Positions 1 through 7,168 of a stretch of DNA of 15,442 nucleotides are shown here, one piece after another. The stretch comes from NZWG01 sp964478995. GTDB taxonomy: Bacteria > Fidelibacterota > Marinisomatia > Marinisomatales > UBA1611. A model generated the notes under the pieces. That model made no database searches. It was not told the DNA's origin and saw only the letters and a list, made by a program, of their open reading frames with translations. How positions within the stretch are numbered: the stretch's first letter is position 1; each line of letters starts with the position of its first letter. A program made the position numbers and the translations under genes. The stretch is taken from the NCBI GenBank assembly GCA_964478995.1, contig CAYZJY010000046.1, positions 1 through 15,442 on the forward strand, given 5' to 3'.

Positions 1-62
1 TGCGAGGCCTTCAAAATCTAGATGGACCAGGTCCACCTGTGATCTAATTTTTTCTAACCTTT
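1..62 (-). other. Window edge downstream of pilin 1; possible start of a further minus-strand gene
   Basis: On the minus strand a frame stays open from just after the pilin 1 stop codon to the window edge. It has a GTG at 36-34 followed by codons for DLVHLDFEGLA. An AAAGG stretch lies a little over 20 nt upstream of the GTG, too far for a good ribosome binding site. This may be the start of the next gene of the pilus locus, but so few codons are visible that chance cannot be excluded. No terminator hairpin is obvious here. Confidence 0.2.
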
Positions 63-761
63 TTACGGCTCAAGTACGTTATTGAGTTCTACAGCATTTT
101 CAATATCAACCACATATATTACCGGTGGATAAATATCATCGCCGGTTCCGCCACCAGCTACGACTGTGTATGCATAATGCCCATCTTGATAGGGGCTAGA
201 TAGAGTTTCATCACCGAAAAGAGGATACCATTCATTCCTTGTCGGTGGTGAAGAATAAGTACCATCATGCGTATATGTAGCGCCAGATGCGATTATGGTA
301 GCACTACCATAATAATCACCAAAAACAGATACCCATTGGTTTTCATGCGGGTCATCATAATTCTTCCATCCATCTGTAACAGCTAAGCCTAGATCATTAA
401 GAATATTTTCAGTATGCCAGGCTGAGTTCATATATGCAATTTCCAGGTCATTGCTTGAACCACCATGATTATCATAGTCTCCACCACCAACTGGTTGGTT
501 GAATTTAGCTTGGTTAGGGAAACGTCCGCGTCCTTCTATATCCGCCTTCTCCTGATAAAAGATTCCCGCCTGCTGAATGATCTTATCTATATCCTCATAA
601 CTGCTTTCAAGTCTGCCTGTCTCTGTCAACTCACTGAGTTTAGGAGCAGCTGTAGCAGCCAGAGTAGCCATCAATGCTGTTGTGACAGCAAATTCAGCAA
701 GAGAACTACCTCTCCTCATGCTCTTGATATTCTTGACAATGGATGTAATGATCTGTTTCAT
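63..761 (-). CDS. Type IV pilin, paralogue 1 (232 aa)
   Basis: This is a secreted pilus subunit, probably polymerised by the PilB/PilC machinery encoded upstream. The basic leader ends MRRG, and the mature protein begins SSLAEF. Glu lies at mature +5 and Pro at +22, the hallmarks of a class III (type IV pilin) signal. Position +1 is Ser instead of the usual Phe, and the N-terminal helix contains several Thr. An acidic helix follows, then a globular domain of about 170 residues rich in Gly, Tyr and Asp. It has no cysteine. It shares with the neighbouring pilin the blocks EGRGR(F/L)P, W-V-S-V-F-G, E-W-x-x-L-F, S-P-x-Q-D-G-H-Y and a C-terminal V-x-D-I-E. The start gives an 18-residue leader; an internal Met15 would leave a 4-residue leader. 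A sigma-54 type promoter lies 39 nt upstream of the start codon. Which of the two paralogues is the major subunit cannot be told. Confidence 0.88.
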   Translation of the reverse strand: MKQIITSIVKNIKSMRRGSSLAEFAVTTALMATLAATAAPKLSELTETGRLESSYEDIDKIIQQAGIFYQEKADIEGRGRFPNQAKFNQPVGGGDYDNHGGSSNDLEIAYMNSAWHTENILNDLGLAVTDGWKNYDDPHENQWVSVFGDYYGSATIIASGATYTHDGTYSSPPTRNEWYPLFGDETLSSPYQDGHYAYTVVAGGGTGDDIYPPVIYVVDIENAVELNNVLEP

Positions 762-799
762 GATGATCTTTTCAATTTTTGTGTTACTACTTGAGGTAT

Positions 800-815
800 T
801 GCAAAAATCGTGCTA
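800..815 (-). promoter_or_regulatory. Sigma-54 promoter of pilin 1
   Basis: Read on the minus strand the site is TAGCACG-ATTT-TTGCA. Against the sigma-54 consensus TGGCACG-N4-TTGCA the only mismatch is the first G of the -24 element, and the spacing is exact. The predicted transcription start is near 789, giving a leader of about 28 nt with a weak GAAAAGA ribosome binding site before the ATG at 761. A sigma-54 activator is encoded in the same locus (2871-4325). Confidence 0.72.
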
Positions 816-817
816 CA

Positions 818-841
818 ATAAAAAAGCCCCATTCAAGGGGC
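818..841 (-). terminator. Rho-independent terminator after pilin 2
   Basis: On the minus strand a perfect 5-bp stem GCCCC/GGGGC (841-837 with 830-826) closes a 6-nt loop and is followed directly by six T (825-820). It lies about 36 nt beyond the pilin 2 stop codon and ends only 4 nt before the sigma-54 promoter of pilin 1. The two pilin genes are therefore separate transcription units. Confidence 0.8.
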
Positions 842-877
842 CATGCAATAATGGATTTTCCAGATGGGTCAGACCAA

Positions 878-1558
878 TTAGAGGTCCATTATCTTATGGA
901 ACGTGATGGGACTTTCAATATCAGCGACACAGATCCTAGGGGCCTTCACATCAGTTCCGCTCGAACTTCCTGGGATGACGATATAGACGTAGTGACCATC
1001 TTGAAAGGGACTCACCAGCGGCTCTTTACTAAAAAGTTCCATCCACTCGTCTGCGCCCTTCTCTCTGGCGACCGGACAATTTCTGCAGATCACCTCACCC
1101 GCAGCATTCACATCGGCGGAGATGGTATCATCTACGACCGTAGCACCATCAGGCATGATAGCAAGAGGATTATCCGTGCCAAATACAGAGACCCATTTTG
1201 AACCTAGTGTGTCCGTGTATTCCGTAAAGGTCTCTAGATCTTTAAAAAGTTGTGTTGTATCGGTGTAGCCTCCCACCTCCATGTCAAACTTGTCCTGTCC
1301 AGGGAGACGTCCCCTGCCTTCCATTGCGGCAGTGGTCTCATAGAAATTCTTGGCTTGGATAAGTATCTTGTCCATTTCGTCAATACTCTTGCGAGTCTTC
1401 CCCTCCTCCATGACACCAGAAAACTTGGGAAGAGCGGTCATGACAAAGGTAGCCATCATGGCCGTGATGACTGCAAACTCAGCAAGGGAATTGCCTTTTC
1501 TGCTGGCCAGATTCTTTTGGATGGTCTTGAATGTGTCTGATGGAAACAAAATATGCAT
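878..1558 (-). CDS. Type IV pilin, paralogue 2 (226 aa)
   Basis: Second pilus subunit, paralogous to the gene at 63-761. The leader ends SRKG and the mature protein begins NSLAEF, with Glu at +5 and Pro at +22 as in type IV pilins but Asn at +1. The hydrophobic N-terminal helix (AVITAMMATFVMTALP) is followed by a helix and a globular domain. Unlike paralogue 1 it has cysteines: a CRNC pair in the middle and one near the C terminus (RICVADIE). Shared blocks are EGRGRLPGQDKF, W-V-S-V-F-G, E-W-M-E-L-F, S-P-F-Q-D-G-H-Y and a C-terminal V-A-D-I-E. The ATG at 1558 lies only about 2 nt from the predicted sigma-54 transcription start. A TTG at 1549 would give a leader nearer in length to paralogue 1. 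Neither start has a ribosome binding site, so the start is uncertain. Confidence 0.87.
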   Translation of the reverse strand: MHILFPSDTFKTIQKNLASRKGNSLAEFAVITAMMATFVMTALPKFSGVMEEGKTRKSIDEMDKILIQAKNFYETTAAMEGRGRLPGQDKFDMEVGGYTDTTQLFKDLETFTEYTDTLGSKWVSVFGTDNPLAIMPDGATVVDDTISADVNAAGEVICRNCPVAREKGADEWMELFSKEPLVSPFQDGHYVYIVIPGSSSGTDVKAPRICVADIESPITFHKIMDL

Positions 1559-1570
1559 ACACTAATTAAT

Positions 1571-1586
1571 AGCAAAAAACATGCCA
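1571..1586 (-). promoter_or_regulatory. Sigma-54 promoter of pilin 2
   Basis: Read on the minus strand the site is TGGCATG-TTTT-TTGCT, an almost perfect -24/-12 element (TGGCAyG-N4-TTGCw) with exact spacing. The predicted transcription start is near 1560, two bases before the annotated ATG at 1558. This suggests a near-leaderless mRNA or use of the TTG at 1549. It separates pilin 2 transcription from the upstream assembly operon. Confidence 0.82.
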
Positions 1587-1628
1587 CTCTCTTATCGGCA
1601 GAATTTAGGGATGTTTTATCAATTCCCC

Positions 1629-1645
1629 TGTCACTATCTGTGACA
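1629..1645. promoter_or_regulatory. Perfect dyad TGTCAC-N5-GTGACA, candidate activator binding site
   Basis: A perfect 6-bp inverted repeat with a 5-nt centre lies between the pilC stop codon and the sigma-54 promoter of pilin 2. Its centre is about 76 nt upstream of the predicted transcription start, an upstream-activating-site position for an NtrC-family regulator. No T-tract follows on either strand, so it is not a canonical terminator. TGTC half-sites resemble those I recall for Pseudomonas PilR; that link is inference. A single TGTCAC half-site also occurs at 7248-7253, ahead of the assembly operon. Confidence 0.5.
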
Positions 1646-1648
1646 TCT

Positions 1649-2896
1649 TTAACCTCTAGAGAGGGCTTCGTACATGTCCCAGATGGGTAAAAAGATGGCC
1701 AAGGCCAGTATGAGGATGAAGACCCCCATCACGACCGTGATGACAGGCTCCAGTGTGGCGGTCAACTTCAGGACCCTGTCCTGGACCTCTGCATCGGTCA
1801 TCGCACCGATCTCGCCAAGCATGTCATCCATGGCGCCTGCGTCCTCCCCCACCTGTATCATCTTGAGAACATGCGGGGGAAATATGTCATGGGTATGCTT
1901 ACTGATCGAGAGTGCAACCTTTCTTCCCATTTGAACATCAGAGTGGACCTTGAAGAGTCTCTCCTCGATGAAGGTATTCCCAGCAGTCCTTCCGGCAATC
2001 TCCAGGGCCTCTAGGATGGGGACACCTGTTCTGTCCAATGTGTCTAATACATGACAAAATCTTGATATGGCCATCTTCTGCGCGATCGGACCAAATATGG
2101 GAAGACCAAGCACAAACTTATGCCACTGGTAGAGTCCTGCCTTCGTATTCAATGCCCTCCAAAAAACAAAGGCAAAGAAGAGAATGAAAAAGATGATCCC
2201 CCCCCAATTATCGTTCATGAACTGATCGATGCCAAGAAGGATCCTTGTCGGTAGGGGCAACTCGATCCTGGTGCTACTGAAAAGTGTCGAGAATCTTGGT
2301 AGGATATAGGTCACTGCAAAGACACCGACCATGACCGTAATGCCCACAACGATGGACGGGTAACGTATGGCCTGGGTAATGCCCATCCTAAGTTTTAGGT
2401 CATGGGCAATGAAATCTGCCAACTGGAACATGACCTTGTCAAGGACCCCGGCACTCTCTCCTGCCTTGACAATATTGACGAACATTGAATTAAATACCTT
2501 GGGATGTTTGCCCATGGACCTTGAAAGGGATATGCCATTGGAGACATCTTCGATCACAGCATCGAGGGTCCTATTCAACAGAGCATTGGTCTCGTCAGAG
2601 TGGACCGAATCAAGGGCATCGACGATCGGCACCCCTGCCTTGAGCATCACCGATAACTGCCTTGTAAAATTATAGATCTGAGCGGGTGGGACCTTTTCAA
2701 ATAGATTGACCTCCATGTCTAGAATGGATTGTTTCTTTTCCGTCACTGAGATCGGCTCAAGACCCATGCGCTCTAACTGAATGAGTGCACTATCCTGACC
2801 GGCGGCCCTCAATTCACCTCTCACGACACCCGATGATTCATTTGTCGCGATGTAATTGAATGCTGTAGATCTACTGGTCTTTTTTTCGGAGGCCAT
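1649..2896 (-). CDS. pilC: Type IV pilus inner-membrane platform protein (PilC/MshG/GspF family, 415 aa)
   Basis: Polytopic inner-membrane protein that couples the cytoplasmic extension ATPase to pilin polymerisation. It has the usual duplicated T2SF domain. The first copy follows FTRQLSVMLKAGVPIVDAL at about residues 78-96; the second has the equivalent FCHVLDTLDRTGVPILEAL at about 285-303. Membrane segments are visible near 182-205 (PSIVVGITVMVGVFAVTYIL), around 235-250, and at the C terminus (VVMGVFILILALAIFLPIW). The length is close to the family norm of about 400. The start at 2896 overlaps the end of the sigma-54 activator gene by 26 nt and has no clear ribosome binding site, which suggests translational coupling. 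A run of eight G on the coding strand (2205-2198) encodes part of NWGGII, in frame here. Confidence 0.95.
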   Translation of the reverse strand: MASEKKTSRSTAFNYIATNESSGVVRGELRAAGQDSALIQLERMGLEPISVTEKKQSILDMEVNLFEKVPPAQIYNFTRQLSVMLKAGVPIVDALDSVHSDETNALLNRTLDAVIEDVSNGISLSRSMGKHPKVFNSMFVNIVKAGESAGVLDKVMFQLADFIAHDLKLRMGITQAIRYPSIVVGITVMVGVFAVTYILPRFSTLFSSTRIELPLPTRILLGIDQFMNDNWGGIIFFILFFAFVFWRALNTKAGLYQWHKFVLGLPIFGPIAQKMAISRFCHVLDTLDRTGVPILEALEIAGRTAGNTFIEERLFKVHSDVQMGRKVALSISKHTHDIFPPHVLKMIQVGEDAGAMDDMLGEIGAMTDAEVQDRVLKLTATLEPVITVVMGVFILILALAIFLPIWDMYEALSRG

Positions 2897-4325
2897 GCTG
2901 GTCTAATTTTCTATAGAGGGTCATTCTACTAATACCCAGTTGCTGTGCGGTGGTGGTCATGTTCCAATTGTTACGCTCCAGACCTGCTGATATCGCCTCA
3001 AACTCAAGTTCCTTGAGTGTCCTTATGGACGAAGTATCGATCTTCGGAGCCGTCTCCATGACCGGTGGTTCACCTTGAACCAGATGGTCTTGAGGACCAC
3101 TAGGCTCAGGGCTGATCGTCTCAACCTGGACAGGCGCATCTGCAGGATGAAAGGAAGAACTGTTTTCCTCTAGGATGTATTTGATGTCCTCACTTTGGAT
3201 GATCGGCTTATCGTGGATCAGTACAACCCTCTCCAATGTGTTCTCTAATTCTCTGACGTTGCCTGGCCAATTGTATTCGTTCAACATTTGAACTGCATCG
3301 TGCGACAGATATTCAATCGAGATCTTGTGTTTTTTCTTGAGATTCTTCAAGATCGACATCGCGGTAGGCAAGATGTCCTCCCTCCTTTCCCTAAGAGGAG
3401 GAACCGTGATCGGAAAGACATTGATCCGATGGAAAAGATCTTGGCGGAACAAGCCATCATTTATCTTTTGTTCTAGATTCTGGTTGGTTGCAGAAATGAT
3501 CCTTACATCTACCCGGATGGTCTCTGCGCCCCCCACCCTTTCGATCTCACCACTTTCAAGGACCCTCAATATCTTCGCCTGAAGGGATGGGCTCATGTCC
3601 CCTATCTCATCAAGGAATATGCTTCCAGAGTTTGCAGAAAGGAACTTCCCGTCCTTCCTCTCGACTGCCCCAGTGAACGCTCCCTTCTCATGACCGAACA
3701 ACTCACTCTCAAGCAGTTCTGATGGGATCGCTGGGCAGTTCACTGCGATATTGGGTCGATCCCTACGTAGACTAATGTTGTGCAAGGTCCGGGCCATCAG
3801 ATTTTTTCCTGTTCCACTCTCACCGTAGAGGACGGTCGTGACGTCCTTGCTCTTTATCTGACACATTAAATGATAAATCTTTAACATTTCCTTAGATACA
3901 CCAACGACCTTTTCAAATCCTACACCGGAAAAATGTCTAGCGGCCGTCCGGGGAACGTCTTTTTTGAAATCCTTGAATTGTTTTGCTGATCTTAGGATGG
4001 ATAATATTTCTTCCCCACTATGTTCACTTGGCTCAAAGTAACCAAATAGGCCCACTCCAAAATCATTCAATAGGTCTTTTTTTCTATCTTTACCCCTCAC
4101 AATGCTTATGACCGGTACTATTGGATTAGTTGCGACCAGTTCTTTCAACAGTCTGCTTGGGGTCATGAGGGGTAACTGATCCTCCATCATGATCGCATCA
4201 AAGTCACCGGTCTGGATGGCACTGAGAGCGATCATGCCGTTCTGGACATAGTCTAGGTTAACATCGCTGCCAGCAAGTTGAGGAATGCTCACCTCTTTCC
4301 CACCTACGTATAATACATTGATCAT
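2871..4325 (-). CDS. Sigma-54 enhancer-binding regulator with degenerate receiver (NtrC/PilR-like, 484 aa)
   Basis: Transcriptional activator for sigma-54 promoters. The central AAA+ domain is intact: Walker A GESGTGKN (168-175), the sigma-54 contacting loop GAFTGA (215-220), Walker B IFLDE (236-240) and an arginine-finger region FRQDLFHRINVFP. The C terminus carries a Fis-type helix-turn-helix (about 437-484, AQQLGISRMTLYRKL). The N-terminal receiver-like domain (1-115) has lost its phosphorylation site. The acidic pair is Gly8-Gly9, the phospho-Asp position is Glu48, the Thr position is Val76 and the Lys position is Glu98. A Pro-rich linker precedes the helix-turn-helix. The gene overlaps the pilB stop by 4 nt (ATGA) and pilC by 26 nt, so it sits inside the assembly operon. 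The two sigma-54 pilin promoters are its obvious targets; that is inference. Confidence 0.93.
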   Translation of the reverse strand: MINVLYVGGKEVSIPQLAGSDVNLDYVQNGMIALSAIQTGDFDAIMMEDQLPLMTPSRLLKELVATNPIVPVISIVRGKDRKKDLLNDFGVGLFGYFEPSEHSGEEILSILRSAKQFKDFKKDVPRTAARHFSGVGFEKVVGVSKEMLKIYHLMCQIKSKDVTTVLYGESGTGKNLMARTLHNISLRRDRPNIAVNCPAIPSELLESELFGHEKGAFTGAVERKDGKFLSANSGSIFLDEIGDMSPSLQAKILRVLESGEIERVGGAETIRVDVRIISATNQNLEQKINDGLFRQDLFHRINVFPITVPPLRERREDILPTAMSILKNLKKKHKISIEYLSHDAVQMLNEYNWPGNVRELENTLERVVLIHDKPIIQSEDIKYILEENSSSFHPADAPVQVETISPEPSGPQDHLVQGEPPVMETAPKIDTSSIRTLKELEFEAISAGLERNNWNMTTTAQQLGISRMTLYRKLDQHGLRKKDQ

Positions 4326-5989
4326 AATATTATCTTTGTTGTTCCTAGTGTCTCGTAGACCTCTGATATGGTAGTGTCCCCTCTCTCGATCTTGATGATC
4401 CCGTCCTCTAGCAAGGTTCTCATGCCACTCCTGCGAGCCTCCTCACGGATCTTATATCCAGGCGCTTGCTGGAGGACCAATTCAGAGATCCCTGCATCCA
4501 CGAGTAGAAGCTCATAGATCCCGATTCGACCCTTGAATCCTGTATTCCTACATGAGAGACACCCTTTGCCTACAAAGGCCTTCAGGGTGTCCTCTGACTC
4601 TAGGCCTAACATTTGTAATTCTTCTGAACTGGGCTCATGAGGGGTCTTGCATTCTTTGCAGATCCTTCTGACCAGTCTCTGAGCAAGTATCCCTTTGACA
4701 GTGGACGCGATCAAGAACGGTTCAACATTCCAGTTCAATAAACGAGTGAACCCTGATGCGGCATCATTAGTGTGAACGGTGCTAAAGACAAGGTGCCCTG
4801 TTAGGGCAGCACGAATGCCTAACTCAACGGTCTCCTCATCACGAACCTCTCCAACCATGATGATGTCGGGATCCTGTCTCAAAATAGATCTCAAGGCAGA
4901 GGCAAATGTTACTCCAGATTTTGCATTTATCTGTGCCTGATTGATATTGTCCAGATCATATTCGATCGGGTCTTCTACTGTAACAATGTTGACATCTGGG
5001 GACTCAAGTTTATTGAGGGTCGAATAGAGTGTGGTGGTCTTACCACTACCCGTTGGCCCTGACACCAGTATGATGCCCTCTCCTCCAATGAGCATGGAGT
5101 TGAATCTCTCCTCACAATCCGGTTCAAATCCTAGGGCCAAGAACGAATGAAGTGCCTCAGAGATATTTAACAAACGTAGTACTATCTTCTCCCCGTAGAG
5201 TGTTGGATAGGTCGAGATACGAAGATCGAGCCTGCCCTTGGTAGAATTAAAAAGGATACGGCCATCTTGGGGACGCCTCGTCTCGGCAATATCCATGTTT
5301 GACATGATCTTTAACCTTGATACAAGCGCAGTATGTATGTCCCTTGGCAGTGACTGAAAATCCTGTAATCGACCGTCGATCCTGAACCGAACACGAATGT
5401 CATTCTCTCGCGGCTCAATGTGAATGTCAGAGCAGCCATATTTTTGGCTTTGTGTGATGATGCTATCTACCAGATCAACGATCCGTGTCTCATCAAACAG
5501 ATCGGAGATATTGGTACTGTCATCCTTGCTAGAATCAATGTCAACAAATCCCGATATGCCATAGTGCAGATCAATGGCATTCTCTATTTCGGTCTCCATC
5601 GCAATGACGGGTTCTATCTTGAGCCCTGTCACATCTCGGGCTGCATTGATGGGTCCAGAGTCCAGTGGGTCAGAAATGGCAATGTTAAGGGTATTGTTCA
5701 ATCTAAATAGGGGGAGCATCTTTTGCTTTCGCACCAAACGCTCTGGAAATAGGTCCATCAGAGTATCATCGATCTTGAAATATCCAAGTTGGAGAAAAGG
5801 TATCTTGAGTTGATAACTGATGTATTTATTCAATTCTTTGGGGTCAATGAAACCCATGTCGATGAAGGTCTGGCCGATGTAACCGTCATCTTCTTTCTGT
5901 TTTTGAAGGCCTTTTTGGAGCTGGTCTTCATCTAGTTTTCCAGCCTGTACAAGCATGGTACCTATGGGTTGTTTGCCAGAATATGCCAT
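4322..5989 (-). CDS. pilB: Type IV pilus extension ATPase (PilB/MshE/GspE family, 555 aa)
   Basis: Hexameric cytoplasmic ATPase that powers pilin polymerisation through PilC. An N-terminal GspE-type domain (about 1-150) precedes the secretion ATPase core. Visible motifs are Walker A GPTGSGKT (311-318), the Asp box TVEDPIEYDLDNINQAQIN, Walker B DPDIIMVGEVRD, and the His box HLVFSTVHTNDA. A zinc-binding four-cysteine site typical of PilB/GspE is complete: Cys444, Cys447, Cys477 and Cys480. The length is normal for the family. The start codon follows the prepilin peptidase stop by one base (TAG-C-ATG), and its stop overlaps the activator gene by 4 nt. PilB is favoured over GspE because of the surrounding pilin, PilM, PilN and PilO modules. 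No PilT retraction ATPase is present in the window. Confidence 0.96.
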   Translation of the reverse strand: MAYSGKQPIGTMLVQAGKLDEDQLQKGLQKQKEDDGYIGQTFIDMGFIDPKELNKYISYQLKIPFLQLGYFKIDDTLMDLFPERLVRKQKMLPLFRLNNTLNIAISDPLDSGPINAARDVTGLKIEPVIAMETEIENAIDLHYGISGFVDIDSSKDDSTNISDLFDETRIVDLVDSIITQSQKYGCSDIHIEPRENDIRVRFRIDGRLQDFQSLPRDIHTALVSRLKIMSNMDIAETRRPQDGRILFNSTKGRLDLRISTYPTLYGEKIVLRLLNISEALHSFLALGFEPDCEERFNSMLIGGEGIILVSGPTGSGKTTTLYSTLNKLESPDVNIVTVEDPIEYDLDNINQAQINAKSGVTFASALRSILRQDPDIIMVGEVRDEETVELGIRAALTGHLVFSTVHTNDAASGFTRLLNWNVEPFLIASTVKGILAQRLVRRICKECKTPHEPSSEELQMLGLESEDTLKAFVGKGCLSCRNTGFKGRIGIYELLLVDAGISELVLQQAPGYKIREEARRSGMRTLLEDGIIKIERGDTTISEVYETLGTTKIIL

Positions 5990-5990
5990 G

Positions 5991-6791
5991 CTAGAACATC
6001 GTTGTGTAGTACCAGTTCAAAATATAGTTACCACCGTAAGGAGTCGTGGTAAATAGAGCGATCAGTGTGCCTGCGGCAAGATATGGACCGAATGGTATCT
6101 TTGAATCTCTCTTGATCAGTTTGCCACCCATCATTACAAAGACCAAGATCGCACTAATGGCAAAACTGAGATATAGGGCCAATATTGAATACTCTGTCCC
6201 CAGGAAACCACCCAGGACCAGACCTAATTTGACATCACCAAAGCCGATGCTCTCCTTTTTCAGGATGAATTGACCTATCAAACCTATCCCAAACAAGAAT
6301 CCAGCAAAAACAAATGAGCCCGTTACAGCATCGCCCCATTCTATGTCGATCAGGCCGAGATATAAAGACACGATGAGCAGGGCCAGACCGATCATGACAA
6401 ATCCATTCGGGATGATAAAATGATCTATGTCCACAAAGGTAATGGCGATCAGGAGGTATGTAAGTGCTAGATATATGACAAAGGACAGACCCATGCCGTA
6501 GATCAGATAGACACAAATGGTAAGCATGGCGGTGATCAATTCAACAAATGCATAGCGACTCGGGAAAGGTTTCTCGCAACTCCTACAGCGACCTTTCAAA
6601 AGAAAGTACCCTAGTATGGGAATGTTATCCTTCAAACTTATGGGCTGCTTACATGAGAAACAGTGTGAACTGGGACTGATGATACTCATTTTCTTCGGGA
6701 CCCTGTATATGACCACGTTCAGAAAACTTCCGAAGGCAGCACCCACCAAGAAAAGGAATGGAATGAGCACCATGTCTGGTAAGGCCATCAT
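5991..6791 (-). CDS. pilD: Prepilin peptidase / N-methyltransferase (PilD/GspO family, 266 aa)
   Basis: Integral membrane aspartyl protease that cleaves class III leaders after Gly and can methylate the new N terminus. The N-terminal domain has the GSFLNVVIYR block and two zinc-type pairs, Cys44/Cys47 and Cys69/Cys72. The catalytic aspartates are in FVDIDHFIIP (Asp121) and GFGDVKL (Asp186). About eight hydrophobic segments are visible. The frame is open upstream to 6869, but the start is placed at 6791 because it overlaps the response-regulator stop as ATGA and gives a normal N terminus (MMALPDMVLIPF). A second ATG follows immediately at 6788. Both local pilins end their leaders in Gly but have Ser or Asn at +1, so they are the natural substrates. 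Confidence 0.95.
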   Translation of the reverse strand: MMALPDMVLIPFLFLVGAAFGSFLNVVIYRVPKKMSIISPSSHCFSCKQPISLKDNIPILGYFLLKGRCRSCEKPFPSRYAFVELITAMLTICVYLIYGMGLSFVIYLALTYLLIAITFVDIDHFIIPNGFVMIGLALLIVSLYLGLIDIEWGDAVTGSFVFAGFLFGIGLIGQFILKKESIGFGDVKLGLVLGGFLGTEYSILALYLSFAISAILVFVMMGGKLIKRDSKIPFGPYLAAGTLIALFTTTPYGGNYILNWYYTTMF

Positions 6792-7168
6792 GCTGCCGCC
6801 TTTCCATTGATCGCTTCCATCAATTCCTTGAAACGAAATGGTTTCCTTAAAATTTGATCTGCTCCGCATGCCTCGAACATCTCATTTACAGTCGTCAGGT
6901 CATTGGTTGTGATCAGCACAAGCCTGATGTCCTTGTAACGCTCATCGAACTTCAGCAAACGAGAGACCCTGAACCCGCTCATGCTTGGAAGCAGGGCCTC
7001 CATGATGATGAAGGTAGGCGACTCCTTGCAGGCACGAACATAGCCCTCATAGCCATCTTTTGCGGTTATGACAAGCATGCCCCGCTTCTTGAAACGGTCG
7101 GTCAGATTGCTACGGATCGCATTATCACTTTCAATAATGAGAACTGATTTTTTATTATTGTCTGGCAT
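6788..7168 (-). CDS. Single-domain response regulator with Glu at the phospho-acceptor position (126 aa)
   Basis: Stand-alone CheY-like receiver, first gene of the minus-strand assembly operon. The fold is recognisable from VLIIES near the N terminus to ILRKPFRFKELMEAI at the C terminus. The conserved Thr (Thr87) and Lys (Lys109) are kept. The acidic pair is reduced to Glu13-Ser14, and the phospho-acceptor position is Glu57 (IIMEALLPSMSGF, where Asp is expected). It therefore probably cannot be phosphorylated normally and may be locked or act by protein contact. The start is placed at the ATG at 7168; a GTG at 7198 would add ten poorly receiver-like residues. Its stop overlaps the prepilin peptidase start by 4 nt. 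No output domain and no histidine kinase are nearby. Confidence 0.88.
   Translation of the reverse strand: MPDNNKKSVLIIESDNAIRSNLTDRFKKRGMLVITAKDGYEGYVRACKESPTFIIMEALLPSMSGFRVSRLLKFDERYKDIRLVLITTNDLTTVNEMFEACGADQILRKPFRFKELMEAINGKAAA

Noticed and set aside
779..1201. Plus-strand open frame of about 140 codons across the pilin gap and pilin 2
   Set aside because: It lies antisense to the pilin 2 gene, crosses the terminator and promoter, and its translation has no recognisable domain. It is a shadow frame.
1629..1645. Dyad as a terminator of the assembly operon
   Set aside because: No T-tract follows on either strand, and the stem is only 6 bp with mixed composition; an operator or enhancer site fits better.
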